A stretch of 64,000 nucleotides of DNA. Source: Cyclobacteriaceae bacterium (GTDB lineage: Bacteria > Bacteroidota > Bacteroidia > Cytophagales > Cyclobacteriaceae). The stretch's first letter is position 1, and every line of letters starts with the position of its first letter. The translations under genes were made by a program, and so were the position numbers. The stretch covers positions 1 through 64,000 of the forward strand of contig JAHBTX010000003.1 in assembly GCA_019638395.1 (NCBI GenBank), given 5' to 3'. Under the pieces are notes generated by a model. That model ran no database searches and was not told the DNA's origin. It was given only the letters and a program-made list of their open reading frames with translations. Positions 33,701-42,424 of this stretch are shown one piece after another.

Positions 33701-34289
33701 TATAAAAAATATTTATGTGGTAAATCCGCTAATTAATGCAGCCGTAACAAACCTGATGCTGGTTAGCAATAACGATGGCACGCAGGCCACCGTAACATTT
33801 GAAAACCGCAGCAATATAGTTTTGGTTAACCCCGAAATTGTTATTGATCTTGCCGGTAAAGCACAAATCAAAGAACGTGTAATCGGTGCATTTCTTCCGG
33901 GTCAGCAAGGCAACAAAACAATTAGTACACGAATTATCACTAACAATCTGCATTATATCTGTGCCGAAATTTTTGTGGCTGGCGATGCCAATAGTTTCGA
34001 TAACCGGGCCTGCAATAACCTGGGTAGCGAATTAGCGGTTGTGCCTCCTTATCCCAATCCGGCCGCTGATGAATTAACACTTGAGTGGATTCGCGGCAAT
34101 CGCAATGAAGTAACCGTACGGCTTACAAATGCACAAGGCCAATTGGTTATGGATAAAGTTTACTCCAATCTTTCTTTAGGTTTAAATCAATTGCTAATAA
34201 AGGTAGATGCACTTTTGCCAGGCCTGTACGTGGCCACTGTTTCCGATAGCGACAATACAGTAAGTTATCGGGTGTTAATTCAACATTAA
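30762..34289 (+). CDS. large PKD-repeat surface protein with type IX secretion sorting domain
   Basis: The 1175-residue protein has a signal peptide (residues 1-20), a repetitive beta-propeller-like region (about 50-370, with units such as 'GSKWYGFVTGTYSNSLYRLE' and 'GMWHGFATNLGNGNVYRLDF'), then about six PKD domains (about 375-985: 'SWNFGDGQSS', 'TWTFGDGGSAT', 'WNWNFGDTQNN', 'YLWKFGDEDQT' among others), and a C-terminal type A sorting domain ('PYPNPAADELTLEWI', 'LLPGLYVATVSDSDNTVSYR'). Known family logic: the tail sends it through the type IX secretion system and it is anchored or released at the surface. It lies six bases after the SDR gene, so it is linked to the glycan locus, possibly as a protein displayed with that glycan. 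Confidence 0.9.
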   Translation: MNLRLMLFAGFTLLYSFVSAQCPVNNFNLPVTACINQSIQPENLAEAGEYLWDFCSGDFNNVPVANLGYTLSAANGRPDIVFVLDGSKWYGFVTGTYSNSLYRLEFLNGVHQPPTLVQNLGNVGNLLNGPGQLKIFKEGNNWFGLIHNTTNGELLKLSFGDKLSNTISITVLASGLGYINTGMAVAKDVNHGWICILSQPGNHFTILRLGNSLTSPSAADIINTTEVPNPNSLSSIDLINVCGMWHGFATNLGNGNVYRLDFGPYLFSAPVITQINSLPVANPGTLRVVREGEEYYFFVITLEGTLIKAKIGTDITAIPEVTPEGTLNGVLPANLFGLGLIKVDSRWTIAVINLANGQVYNIAYQQNCLANPLTSTSANPIIKYEAAGNYTVSLDVTNNFGSSVQVRDLQVVGLIAPEPIIQSNGLCAAHQVDFTVQNQSNITVYSWNFGDGQSSSLAEPNHIYSNAGTYEVSLQVTASNGCLNTSSTELIIYNAPVAEFELPANNPICSNQEYIFTNSSSYDLNSNPVWEWYINTESVSNLQNLVTTFNDNSNREIVLRASIPGCVSEKTVNLSAIQTGPAFDFTVTNGCQQETINLINNTTSPVLGYTWTFGDGGSATETNPSYSYSNFGIYNITLSANNAAGCSNSLTKSIQIYSKPAANFSLALPPFSCSGAASQFTDLTPAPTDSNITSWNWNFGDTQNNTAAIKNPTHIYASAGDYSVSLNVATNFGCSSEITKTITIAQTPTVDFTNTALCLNQPATFTPAPTAEIKSWLWSMQNLTYTTQTPAHAFTTTGNQTVTLAATGSNNCVRMVSKSLVVPAPVTINFSDNSTCAGKPAEFSETTLTGIDPAVSWSWDFAGQASATTSTATHIFPSTGNFNVRLNSTRQSGCTYSLTRSIAISQAPLAQFSVSTESGGAPLPVGFVNTSTNATSYLWKFGDEDQTTSTEFSPVFTYTTLGTYQAELQAANVVGCTDSFIKNIYVVNPLINAAVTNLMLVSNNDGTQATVTFENRSNIVLVNPEIVIDLAGKAQIKERVIGAFLPGQQGNKTISTRIITNNLHYICAEIFVAGDANSFDNRACNNLGSELAVVPPYPNPAADELTLEWIRGNRNEVTVRLTNAQGQLVMDKVYSNLSLGLNQLLIKVDALLPGLYVATVSDSDNTVSYRVLIQH

Positions 34290-34342
34290 CTGAATTGAGA
34301 ATTTTCTATACCAAACTGTCCCAAACCAAAAATTTTCTTCTA

Positions 34343-34393
34343 ATTTTACCTATTAGTAAAATAAAAATCTACCTTTTCTTCTGATGAAGAAAA
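34343..34393 (+). promoter_or_regulatory. two palindromes upstream of the Lrp-family gene
   Basis: ATTTTAC (34343-34349) pairs with GTAAAAT (34356-34362), and TTTTCTTC (34374-34381) with GAAGAAAA (34386-34393) around TGAT. They lie 16-66 bases before the regulator start; a near-consensus -7 element TACCTTTT overlaps the second. Lrp/AsnC proteins commonly autoregulate, so these are candidate operators. Confidence 0.4.
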
Positions 34394-34408
34394 AAACACC
34401 TCACCTAC

Positions 34409-34876
34409 ATGAAAGCTAAATTAGATGCAACCGACCGCAGGATATTGGAAATTCTGCAGACAAACTCCAACATAACCAACGCCCAATTAGCGCAAGAAAT
34501 CGGGCTCTCACCTGCGCCTACTTTAGAGCGCGTGAAAAAACTGGAAAATTCCGGAATTATAAAAAGCTACCATGCTGTGGTGGACATGGCAAGCGTGGGG
34601 TTAGGTGTGTGCACGTTTGTTACTGTATCGTTAAAAGGGCATAATAAAGATAACATCGCCAAATTTATCAGTGCCATTCAAAAAATTGAAGAAGTGGTAG
34701 AATGCCACCATGTAACCGGCCAGGCCGATTTTATTTTAAAAGTGGTAGCCTCTGATATTCCAGCTTACCAAAACCTGATGTTGGAGAAAGTAAGTAACAT
34801 AGAAGTGGTAGATAACATGCAATCAACGGTAATACTTTCTACATTTAAAGACAGCAAGGTAGTTCCCTTACCATGA
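34409..34876 (+). CDS. Lrp/AsnC family transcriptional regulator
   Basis: The 155-residue protein has an N-terminal winged helix-turn-helix ('DRRILEILQTNSNITNAQLA' then 'QEIGLSPAPTLERVKKLENS') and the RAM/AsnC effector domain ('FVTVSLKGHNKDNIAKFISA', 'VECHHVTGQADFILKVVASD'). Members sense amino acids and form octameric rings on DNA. The regulated genes cannot be read directly, but the four-base overlap with a phosphoribosyltransferase and closeness to panB suggest a local role in nucleotide or branched-chain/pantothenate metabolism. Confidence 0.92.
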   Translation: MKAKLDATDRRILEILQTNSNITNAQLAQEIGLSPAPTLERVKKLENSGIIKSYHAVVDMASVGLGVCTFVTVSLKGHNKDNIAKFISAIQKIEEVVECHHVTGQADFILKVVASDIPAYQNLMLEKVSNIEVVDNMQSTVILSTFKDSKVVPLP

Positions 34877-35379
34877 GCGAAACACAACGAACTTTAATAC
34901 TCGATGCAGTTAATGTAAATCAAAAAATTAAGCGCATCGCCTACCAGATTTTTGAAAACAATATCAAAGAGAAAACATTGGTATTGGCCGGTATAGATGG
35001 CCAGGGTTACAGTTTTGCCAAATTGTTAGCGCGCGAATTAGAATCCATTGCACCCGTAGAAACAAAAGTTGTTAAAGTTAGGCTTGATAAATTAGCTCCC
35101 TTGCAAGGCATAGTTGAATTGGATTGCGAAGCAAAGGACATTAAAAAGAAGTGCATTGTTTTGGTTGACGATGTATTAAATACCGGCCGCACATTGGCTT
35201 TTGGTATGAAACCCTTTCTGGAAATAGAAGTAAAAAAACTGGAAGTAGCTGTGTTGGTAAACCGTAGCCATACGCAATTTCCCGTAACACCAACTTATAC
35301 CGGCTATGCACTAAGCACAACGTTAACCGATCATGTAGAGGTTGTGCTGGGCAAGCAGGCAGCGGTTTACCTTAAATAA
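34873..35379 (+). CDS. phosphoribosyltransferase, PyrR-like
   Basis: The 168-residue type I phosphoribosyltransferase has the PRPP-binding loop '[18 protein letters not shown]' (about residues 95-112) and the flexible-loop region '[11 protein letters not shown]'. It is similar in size and layout to PyrR/uracil phosphoribosyltransferases, which in some bacteria double as RNA-binding regulators; no anti-terminator sequence is evident here. It starts within the regulator's stop (ATGA) and the pair is probably co-translated. Confidence 0.85.
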   Translation: MSETQRTLILDAVNVNQKIKRIAYQIFENNIKEKTLVLAGIDGQGYSFAKLLARELESIAPVETKVVKVRLDKLAPLQGIVELDCEAKDIKKKCIVLVDDVLNTGRTLAFGMKPFLEIEVKKLEVAVLVNRSHTQFPVTPTYTGYALSTTLTDHVEVVLGKQAAVYLK

Positions 35380-35398
35380 AATTCAAACAACTAAGTTC

Positions 35399-36220
35399 GT
35401 GTCGGTACATAAAAAATCGGAAGTAAAAAAAATTACCACGCACCAGCTTCAGGAAATGAAAAACCGGGGCGAAAAAATTGCCATGCTCACTGCTTACGAT
35501 TACAGCATGGCCAAAATAATTGATAGTGCCGGCATTGATGTTATACTGGTGGGCGATTCGGCATCGAATGTAATGGCAGGTAACGAAACAACCTTGCCCA
35601 TTACACTTGATCAAATGATTTATCACGCCTCTTCGGTGGTTAAGGCTGTGAAGCGTGCGTTGGTAGTAGTAGATATTCCGTTTGGGCATTACCAGGGAAG
35701 CTCCGGTGAGGCCTTGCGTTCGGCTATTCGGATCATGAAAGAATCGGGGGGGCATGCCGTAAAACTTGAAGGCGGCAGCGAAGTGAAAGATTCAGTGCTT
35801 CGGATTTTAAGTGCGGGTGTGCCGGTAATGGGCCACCTGGGATTAACCCCACAGTCCATTTATAAGTTTGGAACATACACGGTACGTGCCCGGCAGGAAG
35901 CCGAAGCAAATAAACTTTTAGAAGATGCACTGCTGCTTCAGGAAAGCGGTTGCTTTGCTATTGTGCTCGAAAAAATTCCAGCCGAGCTGGCAAAAAAAGT
36001 TACAGATGCCCTTCAAATTCCGGTTATTGGTATTGGGGCTGGCCCCGATGTAGATGGCCAGGTATTGGTAATGCAGGATATGCTGGGAATTACAAACGAG
36101 TTTAAACCCCGGTTTCTGCGCAAGTATGCCGATCTGCATGCGGTTATTACCAATGCGGTAGGCCACTATGTGGATGATATAAAAGCCCGAGATTTCCCCA
36201 ATGCCGATGAGAAATATTAG
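35399..36220 (+). CDS. panB: 3-methyl-2-oxobutanoate hydroxymethyltransferase
   Basis: The enzyme makes ketopantoate, the first committed step to pantothenate and CoA. GTG at 35399 ('[20 protein letters not shown]') gives 273 residues, the usual length; upstream readings overlap the previous gene. Key blocks are '[20 protein letters not shown]', '[11 protein letters not shown]', the metal/substrate residues in '[10 protein letters not shown]', and '[11 protein letters not shown]...[16 protein letters not shown]'. It lies 19 bases after the phosphoribosyltransferase gene, so may belong to the Lrp operon. Confidence 0.95.
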   Translation: MSVHKKSEVKKITTHQLQEMKNRGEKIAMLTAYDYSMAKIIDSAGIDVILVGDSASNVMAGNETTLPITLDQMIYHASSVVKAVKRALVVVDIPFGHYQGSSGEALRSAIRIMKESGGHAVKLEGGSEVKDSVLRILSAGVPVMGHLGLTPQSIYKFGTYTVRARQEAEANKLLEDALLLQESGCFAIVLEKIPAELAKKVTDALQIPVIGIGAGPDVDGQVLVMQDMLGITNEFKPRFLRKYADLHAVITNAVGHYVDDIKARDFPNADEKY

Positions 36221-36283
36221 TTACCGGATTTTTTATAATTTCAACCCTCGAAAATTCAAATCGTATCTTTTAAAACCAATACA

Positions 36284-37615
36284 ATGAGTGATCAGAAAAT
36301 AACCATCAGCAATGGCAAGCTTACCGTGCCCGATAACCCAACAATACCTTTTATTGAAGGCGATGGCACCGGTCCTGATATCTGGAAAGCTTCGCAACAT
36401 GTGCTGGACACTGCAGTAGCTAAAGCTTATGGTGGCAAACGCAAAATAAACTGGAAAGAAGTACTGGCCGGTGAGAAGTCTTTTAATCAGGTAGGCAATT
36501 GGTTGCCCGATGAAACATTAGATGCTTTCCGCGATTACCTGGTAGGTATTAAAGGTCCGCTCTCAACTCCCGTGGGTGGTGGTATGCGTTCTTTAAATGT
36601 AGCGTTGCGCCAGATTTTGGATTTATACGTATGCTTGCGACCAGTGCGGTGGTACAATGGTGTGCCTTCTCCGGTTAAAAATCCAGGCGCGGTAGATATG
36701 GTTATCTTCCGCGAAAACACGGAAGATATTTATGCCGGAATTGAATTTTCAGCCGGATCGCCAGAAGCACAGAAGGTATTAGACTTTTTAGCAAAAGAAT
36801 TTCCGAAAGAGTACAATAAGATCCGGTTCAATACCCAAGAGAAGTCCGAGACTTTCTGGAAATCAGTTGGTAACCCAAATGCTAAAACCGATGTAAACGT
36901 AGGTATTGGTATCAAACCGGTAAGCTGGAGCGGAAGTGTGCGCCTTATTCACAGCGCTATTTCTTATGCCATTAAGTTTAACCGCAAGTCGGTAACGTTG
37001 GTACATAAAGGTAACATCATGAAGTTTACCGAAGGTGCTTTTCGCGATTGGGGTTATACAATTGCGAAAGAATACTTTGGTGATAAAGTTTATACCTGGA
37101 ATGAGTGGGAAAAAACCAAAAAAGATAAAGGCGAAGATGCCGCCAATGCCGAACAGAAAGCAGCACTGGCCACAGGCAAGGTATTGATTAAAGATTCTAT
37201 TGCCGATATCACCCTGCAACAAGTACTTACCCGGCCCGATGATTTTTCGGTTATTGCCACGCTTAACTTAAATGGTGATTACCTGAGCGATGCCTTAGCT
37301 GCGCAAGTGGGGGGTATTGGTATTGCACCCGGTGCAAATATTAATTACATAACCGGTCATGCTATTTTTGAAGCCACACATGGTACTGCACCAAAGTATG
37401 CTGGTCAGGATAAAGTAAATCCGGGGTCGCTGATTCTATCAGGTGTAATGATGCTGGAATACATGGGCTGGCAGGAAGCTGCTGATCTGATTAACAAAGG
37501 TTTGGAGAAGGCAATTTCCTCCAAGCGTGTTACCTACGATTTCCACCGGCTGATGGAAGGAGCTACTCTACTAAAATGCTCGGAATTTGGAAATGAGATT
37601 GTGAAGCATTTTTAA
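36284..37615 (+). CDS. icd: isocitrate dehydrogenase (NADP-dependent type)
   Basis: The 443-residue enzyme of the TCA cycle has '[13 protein letters not shown]' near the start, substrate-binding '[20 protein letters not shown]' with the phosphorylatable-serine neighbourhood, '[14 protein letters not shown]', '[16 protein letters not shown]', and the cofactor region '[20 protein letters not shown]'. The last is followed by '[10 protein letters not shown]', typical of the E. coli-like NADP enzyme. The insertion '[20 protein letters not shown]' is longer than in E. coli but seen in relatives. A terminator follows directly. Confidence 0.93.
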   Translation: MSDQKITISNGKLTVPDNPTIPFIEGDGTGPDIWKASQHVLDTAVAKAYGGKRKINWKEVLAGEKSFNQVGNWLPDETLDAFRDYLVGIKGPLSTPVGGGMRSLNVALRQILDLYVCLRPVRWYNGVPSPVKNPGAVDMVIFRENTEDIYAGIEFSAGSPEAQKVLDFLAKEFPKEYNKIRFNTQEKSETFWKSVGNPNAKTDVNVGIGIKPVSWSGSVRLIHSAISYAIKFNRKSVTLVHKGNIMKFTEGAFRDWGYTIAKEYFGDKVYTWNEWEKTKKDKGEDAANAEQKAALATGKVLIKDSIADITLQQVLTRPDDFSVIATLNLNGDYLSDALAAQVGGIGIAPGANINYITGHAIFEATHGTAPKYAGQDKVNPGSLILSGVMMLEYMGWQEAADLINKGLEKAISSKRVTYDFHRLMEGATLLKCSEFGNEIVKHF

Positions 37616-37642
37616 GTTTATTAGCATCCAATAGAAAAGTTA

Positions 37643-37675
37643 AAGGCTGGCTTAAAAAGTCAGCCTTTTCTTTTT
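37643..37675 (+). terminator. rho-independent terminator of icd
   Basis: AAGGCTG (37643-37649) pairs with CAGCCTT (37661-37667), followed by a T-rich tract to 37675. It can also serve the convergent ATPase gene, whose stop is two bases away, because an A-rich stretch flanks the other side. Confidence 0.85.
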
Positions 37676-37676
37676 G

Positions 37677-38837
37677 TTAGTCTTGCGACAAAGCTTTAGC
37701 ACTGTTTTTCCAACCGATGTAATTGCCCGCAGTGGTTTTAATATCTTCATTGCCTCCATATACCACACTGAGATTCTCTGCTTGTCCACTTAATTTTTTC
37801 CAATAAATTAAGTTTGAAAAAAAACTGGCATTACGGGTTTGACCGGATTTTATTTCAATAGGAATAAGTCTATTCGCCTCTTCAATCAATAGATCTATTT
37901 CCTTTTGATCTTTGCTAAGCCAGTAAAAGGTGTTTGAATTTTTTCCAGCATTTAGCTTTCGTTTAATGAACTCATTGATGATAAAATTTTCAAACAAGCC
38001 TCCTTTCAAGTAATGCGATGTTAATTGCGATACATTTTCCAGGCCTAATAATGAGCATGCCACCCCGGTGTCATAAAAATAGAGTTTGGGTGATTTTATA
38101 AGTCGTTTATTATAATTTTTATGATGAGGTTGTAAAAAATGAATAATGTAACTCGCCTCCAATACAGAAAGCCAAGCTTTGGCAGTATTAGGACTTATGC
38201 CGGCATCACTTGCTATTGACTGGATGTTCAATACCTGCCCAATTCTGCCGGCACAAAGTTTAAGAAACATTGAAAAACTGTTCAGGTTCTCGATATTCTT
38301 TATTTGCCGAACATCCTTTTCGATATAAGTATTGATGTATGCCGGATAAAAATCCGCAGGCATTATTTGTTTATCGTATAAACGAGGATACCCTCCGTTA
38401 AACACGAAAGCCTCCCAGGTTTTGGGTTCATGCTTTGTTCCGCTTAATTCATCAACCGAAAACGGAAGAAGTTTTAGAATAGCCGTGCGCCCAGCAAGAC
38501 TCTGGTTTATTTTTTCTGAAAGTAAAAAATTCTGAGACCCAGATAGCACGATATGAATGTCCTTATCATCTACTATACCTTGTATGTAAGAAAACAATTC
38601 AGGTGTATTTTGTACCTCATCCAATACAACCCCATTTGGAAAGTTGCTAAGAAACCCACGTGGATCTTGCATTGCATTGGTGCGATTATCAATGTCTTCA
38701 AGGGTTATATAGGGCAAATCTTTGTAGATCGATTTGAGGAGAGTGGTTTTACCAGTCTGCCTTGGGCCGGTAAGTGATAATACAGGAAATTGCTTCCTCA
38801 GCGCAATAATTTTCTCAGAGAGATGACGTGTTATCAT
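37677..38837 (-). CDS. ATPase with DUF4143 domain
   Basis: The 386-residue protein has an AAA-like N-terminal part with Walker A 'LTGPRQTGKTTLL' (residues 22-34), Walker B 'VVLDEVQNTPEL' and sensor 'HIVLSGSQNFLL', followed by a winged-helix stretch ('LCAGRIGQVLNIQSIASDAG') and the DUF4143 C-terminal region with a nuclease-like 'WLSKDQKEIDLLIEEANRLI' and 'PIEIKSGQT' (a PD-(D/E)xK-like pattern D-x10-E-x-K). Such genes are widespread, often mobile or sporadic, and their function is not established. The promoter carries a perfect 13-bp palindrome. Confidence 0.88.
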   Translation of the reverse strand: MITRHLSEKIIALRKQFPVLSLTGPRQTGKTTLLKSIYKDLPYITLEDIDNRTNAMQDPRGFLSNFPNGVVLDEVQNTPELFSYIQGIVDDKDIHIVLSGSQNFLLSEKINQSLAGRTAILKLLPFSVDELSGTKHEPKTWEAFVFNGGYPRLYDKQIMPADFYPAYINTYIEKDVRQIKNIENLNSFSMFLKLCAGRIGQVLNIQSIASDAGISPNTAKAWLSVLEASYIIHFLQPHHKNYNKRLIKSPKLYFYDTGVACSLLGLENVSQLTSHYLKGGLFENFIINEFIKRKLNAGKNSNTFYWLSKDQKEIDLLIEEANRLIPIEIKSGQTRNASFFSNLIYWKKLSGQAENLSVVYGGNEDIKTTAGNYIGWKNSAKALSQD

Positions 38838-38844
38838 AAATTAT

Positions 38845-38883
38845 TTTAGACAAAAATAGATTTTAATTGCATTTTTGTCTAAA
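38845..38883 (-). promoter_or_regulatory. palindromic operator overlapping the DUF4143 ATPase promoter
   Basis: TTTAGACAAAAAT (38845-38857) and ATTTTTGTCTAAA (38871-38883) are perfect inverted copies 13 bases apart. The left arm contains, on the minus strand, TATTTTTG (38858-38851), a good -7 element 14 bases from the ATG. A protein bound to the palindrome would block transcription. Confidence 0.55.
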
Positions 38884-38977
38884 TTTTATCTATTTTTGAT
38901 TCATTTTCACCATTTTTTAATGATTTAAATTCTTGTCAAAATTTTTTAGGGAATGTGCTGCTTAGAGATTTGTTTTT

Positions 38978-41389
38978 TTAAAGCGAGAACGTAACCGAAA
39001 GTTTGACCGCGAAATTTTTTCGGGTTTCTGAAAAACTGTATGGCCCGTATCGGTAAAAAGCACCTGCACCGAATCCCCAATAAAATAGGTTCACATATTT
39101 AAATCGGAAAATGTTGTTAAGTGCTGCTCCACTTTCGATATAACCTTTCTCCATGGTGTTGAAAATAATTTCCTGATGGCTTGATGGTGTAGATAAACTA
39201 CCAACACCCATATTATGAAGAATAGAAAGCTCCGGGCGAAAATTTTTACTGCGTGTTCCGGTTAGCCGGCCAAAGTTGTGCGAAAGAAAAAGATACATGT
39301 ACCGATCTGAAACAAATTCATAAAGGCCCATGGTTTGAAAATAGTTTGGTACAATCAGGTTATTTAGGAATGAGTCTGTATTGGAGCCTCTTCCATTAAA
39401 CAAGAGTGAATAGGGGGCATCCCCGTGCAGTAAACCAGTGGAGAGTTTCCAGGTAGTTTGCCCAAAACCTTTTGTTCTGAATTGGTGATCGATGGCCAGT
39501 TCCGACTTAATAAAATCAAATGCGCCATTTAAGGTTTCGCTAAATGATTTTGAAATAGAAAAATTAACCTGTGGATAAGCAACGGTTGTTACCACAGCCG
39601 ATTGGCCAACCTGTACATAGCCTTCGCGGAAAGCATACCGCAACTGAAAGCCGGTTTCGAAGTTTGTAAAATCAGTGGGCTGTTCACCTATAGTTGAAAA
39701 CGCATAAGCGTACGCAGGTTTTATATTTTGTTGTTGGGCAAACAAAGCAACCTGAATAAACCGGAGCGGCCGTGCATGGAAATAGATTTTATATTGTTCA
39801 AGACTGTCCATTCTGGTTGTTAAATAGTTTCGGTAGCTCTGATTTCCGATTGTAACAGGTGGAGGTTTGATGAAATTTGTATTGCCAGGTTCGCGCACAT
39901 CGCGCTGATAAGATGCGCTCAGGAACAAATCTTTTTTCTTTGACAGATTTATCTGCATACCACCACCGTACTTCAATGCCTGGTCATTAAAACCATAGGC
40001 CACGTAACCATCCCATTGAAAAATTCGGGAAATGGTTTCACCAGTTTGTAACCCAAAGCCCACACGCAACCCTTCATATTTGTTTACCCGCAACAAGTGC
40101 TCCACTGGTAAATAGAATCGTCCCCACTTTAATTTTCCCGTAGCAAGCCCTTCCATTAAACTCATGGTACTGTTCATAAAACGCAGTTTGTTTCCAAGCG
40201 AATCGTAGAATTTGTAAGTGTTTTGCTCTTTTCTTTCTAATGTATCCTGGCGCTGCTGTTGCCAGAAGGGTTCATGCTGCTTATTGGCTCCGGGAGCGAA
40301 ATCGGTAGTTAGCAACCCAAAATTATTTTTGGAAATTTCAGCACCTATGGTAATATCGGTAATATAACTGCTGTGCGCATACTTTACGTTGCGGTTCTTT
40401 ATTTTGTATTCGGTTAAAAAAAACTCAGTATTGAGCTGGCGTGGAAACCAATGGCCATGAACAAAAGCATACTGTTGCTCAATCTGAATATTAATTAAGG
40501 CATGGTCATCGGCAGGTTGTGCCAGTACATTTTCGATAGCATATCCATTGGTGTTAATGTAAAGCTGACCTTTCAGACTTTCAAACGATCTTCCTGGCAG
40601 CGGTTCAAAAGAAATTACAAATGTAGTGTCGGCTCCTCGTAGCAAGGTATCCTCCAGTTGATAATCGTATCTGCCTATGCTACCCGGACTAATCGGGTTA
40701 AGAAAATCTTTTTCTAAAAGTGTAATGTGGTCTTTGTAAAAAGTAAACGGTTGAAAGTCGCTTGCCAGCACAGCGAAAAAAGGGTCTTTAACGCCCGACA
40801 TGCGATTACCAGTAATGGTTTCTTTGTTAAGGTTTGGCTTCACATATTTTCGTTCAGTAACCGTTTCGCTTACAAAAAAGTGACTGTTTTTTAAAAAGGT
40901 AACAAGTTGAGAAGTATCATTTTGATTCTCGCCAGCCAGCGTTGCATAAAATTTATGATAGGCTTTGTACTGAAATGATACCAGGTTTTCCGGATCGTTA
41001 ATTTTTCGATTAGCGGTTACCTTTCTTATTATTTTGTGAGCTGGATTTTCTCCGGCCAGAATGACAACACTTTCTAACTGAAGGGGAGCCTCTTTCAGTT
41101 TGATGAGTTGGTAAGTTTTTAGAAATTCTTCTGCCGAAAGAACAGTAGTGGTGTATCCTACATAACTTATTCTGATAGAGTTAGCAGGTTGAATGGATAG
41201 CACATATCTACCGTTTATATCTGTTACGGTTCCTTGTGTGGTACCAACCAGCGAAATGTTTACGAAAGGCAGTGGTTCACCGGAACGCTCATCTACCACT
41301 TTACCTTGTACAGTTTGAGAAAAGCAAGTAATCGTTATTCCGTAAAGGCCAATTGAAAGCAATAGAAAAATCTTGCCTGCCCAATTCAT
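38978..41389 (-). CDS. DUF5686 / carboxypeptidase-regulatory-like outer-membrane protein
   Basis: The 803-residue protein has a signal peptide (about residues 1-24), then a CarboxypepD_reg-like beta sandwich ('GKVVDERSGEPLPFVNISLV' then 'GTTQGTVTDINGRYVLSI', about 29-75), a linker, and a long DUF5686 region forming a predicted C-terminal beta barrel ('LYLFLSHNFGRLTG', 'GFGAGAFYRYGPYSF', ending 'LSVTFSL'). It is related in plan to TonB-dependent receptor accessories but has no plug domain. It probably resides in the outer membrane; role unknown. It lies nine bases after ribH. Confidence 0.85.
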   Translation of the reverse strand: MNWAGKIFLLLSIGLYGITITCFSQTVQGKVVDERSGEPLPFVNISLVGTTQGTVTDINGRYVLSIQPANSIRISYVGYTTTVLSAEEFLKTYQLIKLKEAPLQLESVVILAGENPAHKIIRKVTANRKINDPENLVSFQYKAYHKFYATLAGENQNDTSQLVTFLKNSHFFVSETVTERKYVKPNLNKETITGNRMSGVKDPFFAVLASDFQPFTFYKDHITLLEKDFLNPISPGSIGRYDYQLEDTLLRGADTTFVISFEPLPGRSFESLKGQLYINTNGYAIENVLAQPADDHALINIQIEQQYAFVHGHWFPRQLNTEFFLTEYKIKNRNVKYAHSSYITDITIGAEISKNNFGLLTTDFAPGANKQHEPFWQQQRQDTLERKEQNTYKFYDSLGNKLRFMNSTMSLMEGLATGKLKWGRFYLPVEHLLRVNKYEGLRVGFGLQTGETISRIFQWDGYVAYGFNDQALKYGGGMQINLSKKKDLFLSASYQRDVREPGNTNFIKPPPVTIGNQSYRNYLTTRMDSLEQYKIYFHARPLRFIQVALFAQQQNIKPAYAYAFSTIGEQPTDFTNFETGFQLRYAFREGYVQVGQSAVVTTVAYPQVNFSISKSFSETLNGAFDFIKSELAIDHQFRTKGFGQTTWKLSTGLLHGDAPYSLLFNGRGSNTDSFLNNLIVPNYFQTMGLYEFVSDRYMYLFLSHNFGRLTGTRSKNFRPELSILHNMGVGSLSTPSSHQEIIFNTMEKGYIESGAALNNIFRFKYVNLFYWGFGAGAFYRYGPYSFSETRKNFAVKLSVTFSL

Positions 41390-41398
41390 GTAACAAGC

Positions 41399-41872
41399 TT
41401 AAAACTCCAACATCTTAACCGCAGTAACAGCTGCCTCTTCACCTTTGTTGCCTAGTTTGCCACCGGCACGTTCCAAAGCTTGTTTTTTATTAAGTGTGGT
41501 AAGCACTCCAAAAATTACAGGCTTACGGGTTTTAATATTTACTTCTGTTATCCCATACGCCACGCTTTGGCAGATGTAATCGAAGTGTGGTGTATCACCC
41601 TGAATAACACAGCCGATACAGATTACTGCGTCAATATTTTTTTGTTCGGCCATCCAAAGCGCACCCAGCGTTAGCTCAAATGTGCCAGGTACATTTTTTC
41701 TGATTATCCCCGATTTTTTTACTCCCAGCTTTCGTAAGGCGTTATAGGCTCCCTCATAAAGTGGTTCGGTTATATCATCGTTCCATTCGGCCACTACAAT
41801 AGCAAATCTCTTTTTAGTTAAATCTATTTTGCTCTTCCCTGAAACTGATTTAAGTATGCCTGCCATAGTCAT
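41399..41872 (-). CDS. ribH: 6,7-dimethyl-8-ribityllumazine synthase
   Basis: The 157-residue riboflavin-pathway enzyme condenses ribityl-aminouracil with dihydroxybutanone phosphate. Visible are '[20 protein letters not shown]', '[16 protein letters not shown]', '[20 protein letters not shown]' with the catalytic His in 'DTPHFDYI', and '[20 protein letters not shown]'. ATG at 41872 overlaps the stop of the broken toxin gene by four bases. In this organism the gene appears to have been pushed apart from its probable former neighbour, the TPR gene, by the toxin-antitoxin insertion. Confidence 0.95.
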   Translation of the reverse strand: MTMAGILKSVSGKSKIDLTKKRFAIVVAEWNDDITEPLYEGAYNALRKLGVKKSGIIRKNVPGTFELTLGALWMAEQKNIDAVICIGCVIQGDTPHFDYICQSVAYGITEVNIKTRKPVIFGVLTTLNKKQALERAGGKLGNKGEEAAVTAVKMLEF

Positions 41873-42172
41873 TTTCTTTCTTTAATTATCTGCGGATTTC
41901 TACTGGTGTGTAATACACCTAGAATTATTATCGTGGATTTTATTTTATCAAACTTGAAATAGATTAGGTATGGGAATCGGGTTGCATGTGAAGCCCTTAC
42001 ATTATTGAATCGAACTGCATAGTGAGAAGGGTGCGGAATTAATTTTATAGAATTTTTCAAGTATGCAGTCATAGAACTCGAAACCCAAATTCTCCTTTTG
42101 GTGGTTGTAGAACTGAATTGATTCTTCGATGTCTTGTTGTGCTTCCTGTGATATGATAAGCTTGAAGCTCAT
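41869..42172 (-). pseudogene. RelE/ParE-family toxin, frameshifted
   Basis: ATG at 42172 reads 'MSFKLIISQEAQQDIEESIQ' and on to 'KFYKINSAPFS', then would run to a stop soon after. Skipping one base (the C read at 42022) continues with 'YAVRFNNVRASHATRFPYLI' and 'YFKFDKIKSTIIILGVLHTS' plus 'RNPQ', the classical C-terminal half of a ParE/RelE toxin. Both halves are recognisable, so the gene is intact except for one inserted base. The start overlaps the antitoxin stop (ATGA) and the stop overlaps the ribH start. The toxin is probably inactive unless slippage or an assembly error is involved. Confidence 0.75.
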
Positions 42173-42393
42173 CGCATCTTTTCTATTCTTGATTTAAACT
42201 CTTCAAGTAAAATCCCACCAGATGGGTTCTTTTCATAGTTTTCTAATCTTTCTTGAATAAGCTCTTTATGCCATTCAGGAATTTCATACTCTAGCTTATC
42301 AGCCACAATCATTCCATACATAAGTTTCAAAAGTCTTTCATCGGCAATATCAATGTATGCGTGTAGATGTTTCCTTATTTCTAGTGTTTCCAT
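42169..42393 (-). CDS. antitoxin of the RelE/ParE module (addiction-module component)
   Basis: The 74-residue protein ('METLEIRKHLHAYIDIADER') has the addiction-module antitoxin pattern: helix 'ERLLKLMYGMIVADKLEYEI' followed by 'PEWHKELIQERLENYEKNPS' and 'EFKSRIEKMR'. Its gene is upstream of and overlaps the toxin gene by four bases, the usual order for this class. It remains intact although the toxin is frameshifted. It would normally neutralise the toxin and repress the operon. Confidence 0.8.
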   Translation of the reverse strand: METLEIRKHLHAYIDIADERLLKLMYGMIVADKLEYEIPEWHKELIQERLENYEKNPSGGILLEEFKSRIEKMR

Positions 42394-42424
42394 GAGGATG
42401 AAATTTTATCAAAAATAACAAAAT

